From: Sisyra terminalis
Taxonomy: Eukaryota > Arthropoda > Insecta > Neuroptera > Sisyridae
Direction: 5' to 3'
Assembly (NCBI GenBank): GCA_958496175.1
Contig: OY292275.1
Span: forward strand, 60,465,701-60,529,700
Length of the DNA stretch: 64,000 nucleotides
The notes under the pieces are model-generated. The model ran no database searches. It saw nothing but the letters and a program-made list of their open reading frames with translations, and was not told the origin of the DNA. A program made the translations under genes and the position numbers. Positions 24,301 through 36,319 of the stretch are shown one piece after another (position 1 is the first letter of the stretch; each line of letters opens with the position of its first letter).

Positions 24301-25300
24301 GCTAATCAATAATGATAAAACTTGTACTTTAAAGTCAACAAATATCGGCTTGTTTTGTTTGTTTATACTAAAATATGATGCGGGCCATCCAGAAAGTTGA
24401 ATAGTGAAATATTTTTAACCACCATATGTCGGAAAATGCATGGAAATTTTTATTTTTTTTAAAAATTTAGGCAAGTTAACCGTAACTGATCGTAGCGCTA
24501 ACTATCCAAGATACACGCAACTATTTCAAATAAAAATGGTAAACTAACATTTGACTTTATCGGCTTTATCTATCATGAAGTAGAAAAAATGCAAAAATGT
24601 TTAAAAAATTAATATTTCTTTCAATAATTTAAACGAAGATCAAAAAGTTCAGTTAATTATTAACAAAAAAAAGTGAATTAGAAAATCAACTTTCTATAGC
24701 GATACCATTAAAAGTAATCTCACTACCTATGGAAAATTTTTCTACGATTTCTTTGGAGTTTTTCCACTTATATACAAACCACATTTTCTTGAAACTGAAT
24801 TGAGATATTTTAAGAAAAATTGATGTAATTACATTGTGAATTGTTGGTGGAAAAGTTACAGCATAAATAACCAGAACAAAGCTTCTAAGTCTAATTTCTC
24901 AATATGTTCCTGATTATTTATTTTTTGTATCAAAACGGTTGATTTTTTACTATTCAAAACTAATAATTATACATTGAAATAAAGAGAAAAAAAAGTAATA
25001 AAATGTCTATGAATTTTAATTAATTACCATAATATTACTAAGCCCTACATATTACCTATAAGAGATAACATTTCTTATCAAATTGTTACTTTATGAATTA
25101 ATGAGAAAAAAAAATCGTTGCGCTGAAAGAATTACATTTTTTTTTCTCTTTATTTGTTATCAACTAGTTGAATTAAGGTATTCATTTCAATAGCTTTTCT
25201 TTTACGATGATTTCCAATAATGATCTGGGGGCATTTACAATGTTAAATTTCAGTCAATCAGAACACAACGAGTTGTATTTTTGTACCTCAGAAATTTAAG
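24300..25300. other. AT-rich spacer, partly homologous to the other spacers
   Basis: Weakly collinear with 17500-17800 and 20950-21200 near its right end (around 24950-25260). No gene seen. Confidence 0.5.
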
Positions 25301-25805
25301 TTTGGTGATTTTCGTTGTGTTAATATGGTTTCTCAATATCTTATTGTTGTTCTTCCTCTTCTGGTACCATGTTTTACCAACACATTAGAATTGGTTCTGT
25401 CGGTTTTTAAAATTGCTGATATGTCACTGAGAATGATTTGTTAGTTTTTATTTCTTTAATTCTTGATGAAGAGATTTTTGGTACTGGTGTGTATTGTATA
25501 TCTCAAGATGCTTTTTGGAACCAATTGTAAAACATCTAGCTCATACTCCATGCTGAAGAAATCGGTTCTGATTTTCTTGAAGAAATGGGTAAGTGGATAG
25601 CTCCTTTATGGCCCGTTTTTAAGCTCATCAAGGCTACTTTTTGGCCTACAAAAATTTCCAAAATCAGTAATCAATCTTCCCACTTCGATGGGTAGTCTTA
25701 GATAATCTTAAGATAAATCTACTTACCCACGTTTCCTTGTGTTGCCTTGTGTAGTTGAAGAAAAACTTGGGAATATTGTTCACTATCCTCCTGCATTCCA
25801 CATCT
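25300..25805 (-). pseudogene. Copy A of the triplicated unit (3' part), decayed
   Basis: The middle-block end at 25727 (AACGTGG|GTAAGT) and beta start at 25645 (after TTTTTGTAG) align with 23311/23217 and 19682/19599. Read across this junction the frame gives ATQGNVGQKVALMSLKTGH then ISSRKSEPIS before a stop. More distal beta sequence keeps TIHTSTKNLFIKN and QIILSDISAIL between stops. Confidence 0.4.
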
Positions 25806-26189
25806 CATTTCCGCATTATTACTTTCGACCCATGTCTTCGATTAGTACTTGAAGGTAGCAGTTTGTAAAAGCAAGAACCAAGTAGAGCTTCGTTGGTACC
25901 AATTTTCGTCAAATCTTCATTATCTAATCCGTGCAGTAATATGGACCTGGTAACTAAACGAGGAGTCAATATTCCTGATTCCAGTATGGTACCTACTACG
26001 AAATGGTTCCAACAAATCCAAAGGGAATTATTTAGAATAATTTTTCAATGACGTCAAACATAAGGGCCAATATTTAATAAGCCCTGAGATTGCCAATAGA
26101 ATACAAGACATTGTTAGAATACCTAATATATTAAATTCAATAATTATAACACATGCAAAACCAGCAAGTAGCGCTTGTTTGTGTTCCAT
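25805..26189 (-). CDS. Possible two-exon small secreted-type protein (85 residues), unrecognised
   Basis: Seen: ATG at 26189 in context ACAATGG opens exon 1 (26189-26123), encoding MEHKQALLAGFACVIIIEFN, a signal-peptide-like stretch, and ending at TTAG|GTATTC. A 127-bp intron ends TTTCGTAG (25996). Exon 2 (25995-25805) joins in phase 1, has no internal stop and includes TILESGILTPRLVTRSILLH, LDNEDLTKIGTNEALLGSC and HGSKVIMRK before TGA. Without splicing, exon 1 also stays open to 26028 as a 53-residue membrane-type peptide. It lies at the 5' side of copy A of the decayed array, so it may be the least damaged 5' end of that gene family. No homologue recognised. Confidence 0.35.
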
Positions 26190-26861
26190 TGTTATCTATT
26201 TTGGGAAATTTAAATCTCAATTTCGGAAACATGATAATGCAATCGATTAAAACTAATCAAACAATGACAATTAACGCAGTTTTAAGGGAATAAAAAAGAG
26301 AAAATTACTTTTTTCTTGTGCATGAAAAACTAACCTCATTGTACTGAGCAATTTTTATCGATCGACAATTTGAAAAATTTACTCACAGTTTTCCGTTTCC
26401 ATATTCCAATCGATGCACCAAACACTAAACTATCGTTATGTATATTAATTTTGCTTTAAATTGGGAAATTTAATTAATAATGCACAAATTTCCACTACTT
26501 TATCGCTGATTTCAATGCAACTTGGTCGATCAAAACAACAGGTGGTTGGCAGTTGTTGTATGTATATCAAAAAATGAGAATAATAATAAAGTAAGTAGAA
26601 AAGATCGATGATATGCAAGTTAAAGAAAGAAGTGAATAGTATCACGAAAAGAAAAATTTCCAACTTTTTTCACCCATCCCCATATTCCTTTCGACTCCTT
26701 AATACTTCTAAAGGTAAAACTAACGCTTAGTAATATAAAAAACGCTTTGTATTTTCCCTGTTTTTAGTTGAAAATAATTTATTTTTCACGAATTAAGGGC
26801 ATATCCTAAGGGGGGATAAATTAAAGTTAACTTAAAAAATATGGCCAAAGAGGCACTTATT

Positions 26862-27050
26862 GTACCGTTCAAATGGTTCAAAACGATTCGGAAAGTTCAA
26901 TTAAAACATGAACGGCCATTGTTGTATTGAACTGCCCCCTAGCGAAATAACATGACAATACCTTTGAATTGTAAAATATGAAATTTTTGAACCTAAAACT
27001 TGGACCATAAAAATGTAACCCTATAATATTGGAATGAAATTGAATTACAG
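26862..27050 (+). repeat. Direct repeat, copy 1 (partner 27640-27845)
   Basis: GTATTGAACTGCCCCCTAGC and AAAATATGAAATTTTTGAAC recur at about 27708 (GTATTGAACTGCCCTCTGAT) and 27757, about 785 bp away, both within ~190-bp homologous blocks. Non-coding. Confidence 0.65.
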
Positions 27051-27639
27051 TAATAATAAATAAGTGCAAGAGATTTTATGGACAGTGTAGGGTAGCTCAG
27101 ATTTCTCACAGGACACAAGACACCCTTATCATATTTAAAACAAATATAATTTTTCTAACCAATTTTCCTTTTTTCCCCATCAAAGTCTGACACAATAAAG
27201 AAAATTTCAAACCAACAAATTATAGGTCTATAAGAAGCAATAATGAAAAAACTTTTTATTTAATAAATCCAAGTTAAAATAAAAAGCGTTGCATATGGCA
27301 AAGGGTGGAATTGTCTTTTGATTGTTTTGAAATGAAAATGTCAAAACTAGAAAACTAAATAAAAACGGCTCTAGAATTAAATCGTGAAAATCATAAGGAA
27401 AAATATGGAATATTAAATTCATATTCTAGCAATTGTCCTTTGACAAGTAATGTGACAGCGGTCAAAAAATTTTCATATTCCAAATCTTTTCTTTGGGTAC
27501 ACTCAACATAACCTTTTGTCTAACTGTTTATATCAAAGAAAAACTGGTCAATGATTTCCCAAGGATTGTGGGCATTCTAAAACGACAATTTTTAATTCCT
27601 TATAAATAAACATTTACTTGAAAACCCAATGGAACCAAT

Positions 27640-27845
27640 GATTTGTTTCAATGTTCAAATAGTTCAAACAATTCCAAAAGTTCAAACGAACATGTATGAC
27701 AATTATTGTATTGAACTGCCCTCTGATTAATGAGTATTACAATACATTTGAATTTCAAAATATGAAATTTTTGAACGCTTTGAAACCCCGGAATATGCTA
27801 AAACTATAAAAATTTAATCCTATTATACTGGGACCATTTGAACTC
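27640..27845 (+). repeat. Direct repeat, copy 2 (partner 26862-27050)
   Basis: Diverged copy of 26862-27050, carrying extra AT-rich insertions. No gene content. Confidence 0.6.
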
Positions 27846-27849
27846 TTAA

Positions 27850-29500
27850 TTAGCAATCTACATAATACCTAGTGTCAATAATTTACTGATTATTTGGTTT
27901 CAATGTAAACCAGAAAAATCTAAATTGTAATTGAATTGGATTAAACCTAATGTGAACAATCCATTAGCAACCTGTACTGACCTCATATTCCCATCGAAAA
28001 TTTATTAAAAAAAAAGCAATAAGAAAGTTTCTTTAATTCAATTCGGTTAGTGCAATACTTTAATTATTTAGCATTAAGAATTTAAAAAGCTTCTAACAAA
28101 TAGCTTTACATTAAAGAAATTATTTAAAATAATAATTCAGAGAACAATTTTCACCGAATTCAATTAAGAAGAGCCAATGTAATCTCACCTTCATTTGAAA
28201 ACTACTTGTCGTACTATCTTCTATCAATCCAAACAACTTATTTTGAAAATAATTATGAGATAGTTATTTTAGCCTTTAATTAAAATCCCAAACAAATTCC
28301 CAATCAAGAATGTTGAATTATCCGATGCAATTGATATAACTAAGGAAATTTAATTTATTTTTCCTTTTTCAAGTTGAATTCTATTGAATTATGTATATAG
28401 TGCAGAAGTTAACAATATCGTTTGAAGTGTAAATCTAGCAAATGTTTATGATTTTTTTAAAGGCTTAATAAAATCTTAAAAATGTTTTGATACTCGATAA
28501 TAAATTTAAATAAACCATTGTGACGTTATCCTGAATATTAAAATGAATTCTTTTAAAAAAAGGAAGCAATAATACAATGTTGCCTTAATAGTTTGATGAA
28601 TACTTAAATTTCTATCAGTGGCTTAAATATAAAAGTATTTTTAGATATTTATCTATATGCAGCAAGTGCACAAAATGCAGTATAACATAAACAATTTGAT
28701 AAATTTGTATGCTTATAAAAGTTAAATATTTTAGCAATTAAAAAAAATGATGTTTACAACAATTTTCTTTGTTACTTATGAAATTTACAAAATCAAATTC
28801 AAAAACAACTATACAAACTTTTTACATTTCATCACAATAACGACACAATAGTTTAATCATATATCAATTGACGAGTACAATTAATTTGTACATACCAGTA
28901 ATGATATTAAATCTGCCGTTGAAATCGTCGTCGATCGGCGACACTCCAAGACCTATATAAATGGGGAGAAAATATACATCTTTTATTTTACATTTACAAT
29001 TAATGTAGTATATATGTATGGATAGTATATCAATATTTATGCATCAATATCATTCTTCTATTATTAGCTGCGCTTGCAATATAAAGGGAATAGTTGATCT
29101 TCATAATCTCGATGACAATTGATTTGTTTTCGTTGAATAAATTTAAATCTAAAAAAAAAACTTAAATTAATTTCACCACTTACTTAACTCTTAAATAATT
29201 AATCCTATTTGAGGTAATGTATGTTATTGTTATGCCAAATCACCTAAACGATGATAACACAGTGGGTGGTCTTAAAATGGTTGTAAATCCAATTAGAATG
29301 AATTTACAACGATGCACCACGGGAGGTATACGGAGTGATTAAGTATGAGTATTTAACGATAAATATTCCAAATACAAAATGAAGGTCTTTGAATATTGTC
29401 TACGTAAGCTATACTTATGCAATCGTTTATAATAACCAAAATCAATATAAATTAGTGAATAATATCAACTTACTTGAATTAAAAATGATTATCTAATTTC
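27850..29500. other. AT-rich stretch, nothing recognised
   Basis: No spliced gene or clear repeat. Isolated splice-like strings occur but no exon pair can be supported. Confidence 0.5.
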
Positions 29501-29539
29501 TGGATGCATTTCTCCTGTACTGCGTCATAGCAATATTTT

Positions 29540-29890
29540 TACAATCCAAAGGTAGGTATTCCTGGATTTGTTCAAACTGATTTCTCAGAAACGCGCCGTA
29601 AGTACTTTGTGGATGTACGCCAAAATGTTTCTTTTATATTAAATGAACTTTTTTTTCTTGTTCAACCTAAAAAAAATAGTTTTAAATTTCCATTCTATAA
29701 CATATTACCATGTACCAGAAAATTTATCACCTCAAAAGCCTGTTGTCGTTAGTCAACTCTCTGCTTACTTTTACGTAGTTATGGGTGCCTACGAAAAACT
29801 TAAATTGGAGAAAAACTTGAGTGATAGTTTTGTACTATCTTTGTATATTCCACATCCACATTGGCACATTATTACTTTCATTCCATAGGA
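29540..29890 (-). pseudogene. Further relic of the 16-26 kb unit
   Basis: The minus strand of about 29890-29800 (GAAAGTAATAATGTGCCAAT, GTGGATGTGGAATAT, TCAAGTTTTTCTCCAA) matches the middle block of copy A near 25830-25750 (GAAAGTAATAATGCGGAAAT, GATGTGGAATGCAG, CCAAGTTTTTCTTCAA). The plus-strand frame at 29643-29888 is the shadow of this relic. Confidence 0.35.
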
Positions 29891-32032
29891 GCAAGATAGT
29901 AGAGTTGAGGACAGAAGCGGACGAAAAAAAGGAACAAATGGGAAGAGTGAAGACAACTTGAGATGTCAACTTCTGTTAATTCTTCTTCACCATAATTAGT
30001 TCAGTTATCTATGTATTATTCTAATCCCCGTAGATGAACGAATAGTAAATTAACATTCTGACTTCCAATAAGCCTTAGGAGTCGACTTACTTCCAAATAT
30101 CTCTAAAAAATGTTAATGAGAATTTTTAATTTATTATTTAACAAAATTTATTAAAACTTATCGTTTACCTGTTTATATTAAAAATGCTGCTTTACATTGA
30201 CCAAAAACGTAGCAAGAAAAAATCCATGGGAAATTAAAAAATATCCAAATATTAAACTGGGTACCAAGTTCCTATATAATCAGAGTGTTGTCAGATATTG
30301 TGAGTTCAAATTTATTGACATTAATTATCATATCTATTAGTTTATGGCATTACCATCAAATACATCATTAAATTGAGAACACTGAAATTGCGTACAGAAA
30401 GTCTAAGAAGTTGGCTTTTGCTTTTCGGATACCACATAGTTGATTTTCCTCTCTTTGCATTTCTCTAAATTGCTCCATACGTTTTAATTAGCTTCAAAAA
30501 ATAATCAAATAGTTGGTAAGACATTTTTCAAATGACTCCACAAATCTGCACAGAAAAAATACTTAATTTAGAATTATTATTAAATTTAAATATTGTTATA
30601 AAATATTAATCGAAGATCCCAATGACATATTTTACGGTTCAACGATAACTGCTTCCTTCAATTCCTAGATACATTGAATCTGCACAGAAAAAAGAATCAT
30701 TAATTTATATATTTAAAACTTAAAATAAATTTTATAAAGCTAAGCTTATACAACTAATGATCTATCTACGTATATATAAGTTATTAACGAAAAAGATTTA
30801 AGAATATAAACCCCAAATATAAAAATAATTCCATGTATTAGTATAAAATAATTTTAAGATATTAAGATTTTAAGATAAAGATTTGCGAGTATTGTTAAAT
30901 TATAACGGTACTAGATTATTGAAATAGGCTTCTAAGGGTAGGTAGGGCAGAGGTTTTGAATCTATAAAGTGAACATTTCGTGTTCGTATTATCGTTTTAT
31001 AAATTTGATGACTGAAAACTGAACGACGTGGGCCGCAGTTTTGTATAGACTACTTATCAATTGTAAGTTCAGCTATTACATAAAAAAATAATATGTTATA
31101 TCATATCAAATATTAAATAGATATACATAAGTCATACATTACAATAAATACAACAAAGATAAAAATATATACTAATTAAAAGCGTATCAATATGTGAAGT
31201 AAGTTATGTTTTCAACTAAAATATGTTCAAGTAACAGCAGGTGATACAGGAGTAGGTTGTTGTAAGCTCTTCTGTAAGTTCTATTTATTTTTCACATCTT
31301 GAATGTATAGTGCAACCATATTTAAAGCTCAAGCATTTCACAAGTCTGAAAAGGAAAAAAAGATGATAATAATAATAAATTTCATATTCTTATGAGAAAT
31401 AAAATTGATAATTTCACGATTTATCAAGTGATGACTTTGATTTCTTCATTTCTTTAGAGTCAACGCGCTAACATCTTTAAGTTTACTTTAAGTACTCGAT
31501 CCATGGTCCGATTGCTTCTGCACAGAAAAAAATATAATTAATTTCCTTATACTATTTTACACAGTAATTAATACTAAATATATCTAAGCCAATATAATAT
31601 TAAATTTATTATGATGTTACAAGTTGTTAATATAAAACAATTTATGAAAAAAAAAAGTTTCTATCTAAATAATACCTAAACCTAGTTTCAATTGATTTAA
31701 AATATTAGTTTCCCGTGGAATATTGGAGTTAAAAGAATAATAGAGATAAACTGTAACTAGGCTAGATAGGAACTGTTAACGATGGCTGGTATTATGTAAT
31801 AATAAGAAGCTTGATGGCTTGAATGGCTGAAGAAGGAATTTTAATAGTCCAATCTAATCAATTCTTCCGACTGCAATCATTCCAAGAGAATATCTGCAAA
31901 GAAAATAGAATTTAATTAAAGCAAAAAAATAAGGTTTTTAAATTCTTCATTTCTTGAGGGCCAACGTGCTAACATCTTTGAATTCTTTCACATTGACAAT
32001 CCATCGAATCTGCACAGACAAAACAACATTTA

Positions 32033-32416
32033 ATCTCTTTAAATCAGTTGAATATACAAACTTAAAATTAAAAAACTACGTAAAGACAAAAATAATAACA
32101 CTAAGATAATATTTTAACTGAACTATTTTGGATAGGTAGGCTCTAAGCTAACAATATAAGAATTCCCATTGTTCTATTATAATTTTTAAAACATTCAAGG
32201 GGGTTGGTGGTTGTTTAGAATTAATTTTCATAACTTGGTGATTGGTATAGAGGTCAGCTGCTTTATCAATTATTCCACAAATCTGTAACAGAAAAAAAAA
32301 ATCAAAAACTAAAGTCAATATATGAGACAATATATATATAAAGACAATTTGGTTTCGTTTCTTCATTTCTTCAGATTTTCCCGTGACCATTGCATCTGCA
32401 CAGAAAAAAAAACACA
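32033..32416 (+). repeat. Recent direct duplication, copy 1 (partner 32788-33141)
   Basis: About 380 bp from CTCTTTAAATCAGTTGAATA to the TCTGCACAGAAAAAA end are nearly identical to 32788-33141. Copy 1 carries ~29 bp near 32317-32345 (containing ATATATATATAAAG) that copy 2 lacks; the break is flanked by CAAT on both sides. Confidence 0.8.
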
Positions 32417-32787
32417 TTAATTAATTTATCTTAGGTACATAATCCATAACTTAAAGTAAGTGAATCAAAATAAATAAAAAATATCAAACACATAAAGACG
32501 AGAAAATATAAAAATTAAACCAAAGATAAAAAATAATAACTCTATCTGTGTATATAAAAATAGCTAAAGATAGTAGTTGTATCTATATAATTTGAAATTA
32601 TAATAATAAAAATCTAATTCCTAATAAATTCTATTAGTAAAAGATAGGAAATATTGAAAGAATGGGGGTTCTAAAAATCAGGATATAAAAGAAATGACTA
32701 AATTAAAAATTAAAGGTAACAGCAATTTGCGATGCTTGTATTCTTTGAGGATAATTACAACAAATTTTGATTCCGTCACATTCAGAG

Positions 32788-33141
32788 ATCTCTTTAAATT
32801 AGTTGAATATACAAACTTAAAATTAAAAAACTACGTAAAGACAAAAATAATAAAGCTAAGATAATATAATAACTGAACTATTTTGGATAGGTAGGCTCTA
32901 AGCTAACAATACAAGAATTCCCATTGTTCTATTATAATTTTTAAAACATTCAAAGGGGAGGGTGGTTGTCTTGATTTAATTTTCATAACTTGGCGATTGG
33001 TATAGAGGTCAGCTCCTTTATCAATTGTTCCACAAATCTGTAACAGAAAAAAATAATCAAAAACTAAAGTCAATTTGGTTTCGTTTCTTCATTTTTTCAG
33101 ATTTTACCCCGACCATTGCATCTGCACAGAAAAAAAAAACA
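32788..33141 (+). repeat. Recent direct duplication, copy 2 (partner 32033-32416)
   Basis: Near-identical to copy 1 apart from the missing ~29-bp segment and scattered substitutions. It duplicates one X block and one Y block of the exon-like array. Confidence 0.8.
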
Positions 33142-33879
33142 CAATTAAAAAATTTAATTTGAATTTTAAAAATAAAATCAAAATATAAAAATAAACAATC
33201 AGAAATAAAACATTTGATAAAAATATATCCTATAGAAATACAAGTAAATCTAAGAATTGTTTCCCCATTAAAATAATACATTAAAAATTGAAATAACTAA
33301 AAGAGAACATAAGATTGGTCTCATGTCACGGCTAAGTTTCAATCGAATAAAAAAAAAATAACGTTTTGATATCTATGATATAGGCTGTTAGGATAAAGGA
33401 TGTAAGAAATAAACTATTTAGACTAAATAGGGTCTAAATTATCTAAATCCACAGCATGGGCTGTAGATTTGATTTAAGTTTTACAAATTGTATGATTAGT
33501 GTATTTGGTTTCAAATTCAATCGTTTCACAATTCTACAACGACAAATGTATTTAGAACTTAATAGTATAGTAGCATTAATATATAGTATAATCCTTCGAT
33601 GGAATAATAAAATTTCACTCCACGGCTCAGCGATAGTTCACTTCAAAATTCATAAACATAATTGAGGAACTTTGAATTATTTGAGATTGATTCTTCTAAC
33701 GTCCAAATTCCATTATTATCATTAATATTGCAATTTCCAAAGATCTTATTGATTATTACATATTATGTTCCATACATATCCACTCTCCAATGAATTATTC
33801 CTTTTCATTAGTTTCATATATAACCAATAGCTGACAATAGCATCATCCTCATTGAACAGAAATGTACCAAATCTGAAAG

Positions 33880-34790
33880 AAACTGGTTTTATAATGTTAC
33901 CAAATCGAAATTTAGAATGAAAGAAATATTGGTATTCCAGAGATGTTTACACAATCATCTCCTTTAAAAGTTTAGTACAAATATCTTAAAATTCCTATGA
34001 AAGTCGTAACTGTTGAAAAATTGCCATAAACACATCTCTTACTATCATATTTGAATCCCCTATTGTTATTCCATGTAAACATTATTGACTCTAAAAACTG
34101 ATTGTTATAACGTTCACATTAATTCAAATCAATTGTTGTGTTCTTTTAAACTTGCTAACTGCCCTATACTCTAACACAAAGTAATCAGATAATTTGAAAA
34201 TAGGAAAAATAATAGTCCAAATAGAACATGCATATCTAACCTGTGCAATTCGTCGACCCATTTTCTGCTATAATTTATCGATAAAAGTTGGATATAACAA
34301 TTTCCAGTATTCCACAAATACACAAACTATATTTAAACATAATAGTTTGTAATTTTTATAATAAAAAACTTTCTATTTACTACTAAAATAAATACATGAA
34401 ATTACTTAAGTAAAAACGAATCAAAATCACCAATATGTCTGCTGTTTAAAACAATTAATTGTTTTTTTCAAACAACAATTGTTACATTTATGGTTTAATT
34501 GTATATTACTTTTTTCAAATACGAATTAACAAAAAACTTAGCGAAAATCAAATGTTTAATTAATGAAATAAATTTTAAAACACAAATTTTAAATTTCTAT
34601 AAGAAAAATTCAAAGAAAAACGAGTTTTTCAGTAAAAAAATTGTTGAAAAAAGTCGGTAATGTAGTTACCAGAATTTTATAAGAAGCTGATTCAAATATT
34701 CCTGTTGTTATAATTTGACTTGGGTTACATAATTTGATTGAAACTATAATTATTATTAAATTTATATGGATACTTTTTAGAAATAAAATT
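33880..34790. other. AT-rich stretch, nothing further recognised
   Basis: Apart from the possible mini-exon at 34241-34261, no gene or clear repeat is seen. Confidence 0.5.
34241..34261 (-). other. Possible 5' coding mini-exon (MGRRIAQ) upstream of the block array
   Basis: ATGGGTCGACGAATTGCACAG followed by GTTAGA could be a 21-nt coding exon with a donor. It ends in phase 0, and the type X block at 33533 (NCETIEF...) also starts in phase 0, so the two could join. Purely a splice-pattern argument. Confidence 0.2.
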
Positions 34791-34795
34791 AATCC

Positions 34796-35700
34796 AATTA
34801 GTTTCGGGTTCGTAACAATGTATTAAACGATAATATAAATATCTATTTCGAATTCGAAACAAATACGTTTCTCTCCAAAAGGAACCGTGGGTTAACCATC
34901 GTTGATTTTTCATGTAAATCGTCAAATTTAAAATTTTTATATAAATATCTATTTCGAATTCGAAACAAATACGTTTCTCTCCAAAAGGAACCGTGGGTTA
35001 ACCATCGTTGATTTTTCATGTAAATCGTCAAATTTACATTTTTTTTTAGAATGCCAATCGAAAGTACAAATCCATCTGTACATGCTGTGCAACTTTTTCC
35101 GAAAACAAACCAAGTTTAAGGGATGAAATCGACCATCAAACTGCCAGAAGAAATCATCAAATTATTCAAACTTCAATCGCATGTAACATCGTTAAATGAG
35201 GGATGATTTTCGAACCTTATACAGTTTCAGGTTTGTAACAATGTATTAAACGATAATATAACAATCAATTTCGAATTCGAAACAAATACATTTCTCTCCA
35301 AAAGGAACCGTGGGTTAACCATGGTTGATTTTTCACGTAAATCGTCAAATTTAAATTTTTTTAGGATGCCAATCGAAAGTATAAGTCTATCTGTACATGC
35401 TGTGCAACTTTTTCCGAAAACAAACCAAGTTTAAGGGATGAAATCAACCATCAACGTGCCAGAAGAAATCATAGAAAAACATCCAATCTTCAATCACATG
35501 CAACATCGTTAAATAAGGGATGATTTTCGAACATTATACAGTTTCGGGTTAGTAACAATGTATTAAACGATAATATAATAATCTAATTCGAATTCGAAAC
35601 AAATACATTTCTCTCCAACAAATACCGTGGGTTTTCTTTCATCAAAACTTATACTACTCGAACCAAATACTGTTTCGGGTTCATGGCAAATTCCCAAGTA
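34796..35700 (-). repeat. Inverted copies of the 317-bp satellite, about 2.5 units
   Basis: GGTTCGTAACAATGTATTAA or variants recur at 34807, 35231 and 35548, GGAACCGTGGGTTAACCAT at 34881, 34988 and 35304, and GGGATGAAATCGACCATCA at 35120 with GGGATGAAATCAACCATCA at 35435. They are the reverse complement of the unit at 3.05-4.2 kb, with the same ~317-bp period between the last two units. Frames at 34725-35031 are repeat translations. Confidence 0.85.
34836..35040 (-). repeat. 106-bp internal tandem duplication within the satellite
   Basis: The segment with TATCTATTTCGAATTCGAAA through TTTTTCATGTAAATCGTCAA is present twice in a row, offset 106 bp, and virtually identical. This is a fresh partial duplication of one satellite unit. 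Confidence 0.75.
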
Positions 35701-35865
35701 AGATATTTCGAATTTGATACATAAAAAATTTTCGCCAAAAATACCTTGGCGAAAAGTTGGGCATATCCTTCAGAAACTCAAGCTGCAATGAACGGGACAC
35801 GTCGTTCCAATGTATGAAGTCGATGTACTCCAATATACCGGATTTCTTTGTATAACCTACGATAT

Positions 35866-36110
35866 TCAGCTCCCCAATAGGGGGTGGCAATCAAGGTTTG
35901 TAAATTACACAGGTTGCTCCATTAGAGAAAAAAAAATGACGTCATACGAAGAATTTTGAAATAGATCAGTCTGAAGATATGTACGAATTTCTTCTGGATA
36001 CGTCACATATCCATCACGTAGCCAGTGATGGATCACGAAGCCACCATGAAGCCACCTGTGTATTTTATAAACCTTGGGTGGCAATAGGAGTTGGACAAAG
36101 GTTACAGTCA
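35866..36110. repeat. Short diverged inverted repeat with protein-like frames
   Basis: 35868-35924 (CCCCAATAGGGGGTGGCAAT, AAGGTTTGTAAATTACACAG) is a diverged reverse complement of 36045-36100 (GAAGCCACCTGTGTATTTTA, TAAACCTTGGGTGGCAATAG). Peptides from the two arms read similarly (ATCVIYKP and ATCVFYKPWVA). Frames here (35979-36275 plus, 35681-35890 minus) have no recognised family. Confidence 0.4.
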
Positions 36111-36319
36111 ATAATGGATGGCTTGAATCTGAAGAAAAAAAAAATACATTTACCAAAACGTCAATCTACGTATTCAAAAGTTTCATGGATATATCATTTG
36201 TCTTACCATTGTTTTCAGTCTTTATGTTTCGATATTTGTTCCTTCAGAAAATGGAAAGTTCAAAACATAAATTAATCAAAATGATTTATATCTTATTCTC
36301 ATCAATTAATTGATCTTTC

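Larger units (their letters stand above)
30460..33880 (-). pseudogene. Array of decayed short exon-like blocks behind TTTCTGTGCAG acceptors
   Basis: On the minus strand, TTTTTTCTGTGCAG occurs before blocks starting near 33120, 32395, 31518, 30680 and 30548, with a variant (TTTGTCTGTGCAG) at 32012. CTGTAACAG or TTTCAG precedes blocks at 33033, 32283 and 31343. Two block types recur. Type X reads ICGIIDKAADLYTNHQVMK (32283), ICGTIDKGADLYTNRQVMK (33033), TCEMLEL (31343) and NCETIEFETKYTNHTICKT then stop (33533-33474). Type Y reads IRWIVNVKEFKDVSTLALKK (32012) and IQCI-stop-ELKEAVIV (30680). A block at 33872-33746 is open: FGTFLFNEDDAIVSYWLYMK. Donors are mostly missing, so I call the array decayed. 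Confidence 0.4.

Noticed and set aside
32148..32417. Single 89-residue minus-strand protein
   Set aside because: Its translation crosses a TTTTTTCTGTAACAG acceptor-like tract (FDFFFLLQ), so it joins an intron-like spacer to two exon-like blocks.
34725..35031. Two overlapping 62-66 residue minus-strand proteins with identical N-termini
   Set aside because: Translations of the duplicated 106-bp piece of the 317-bp satellite.
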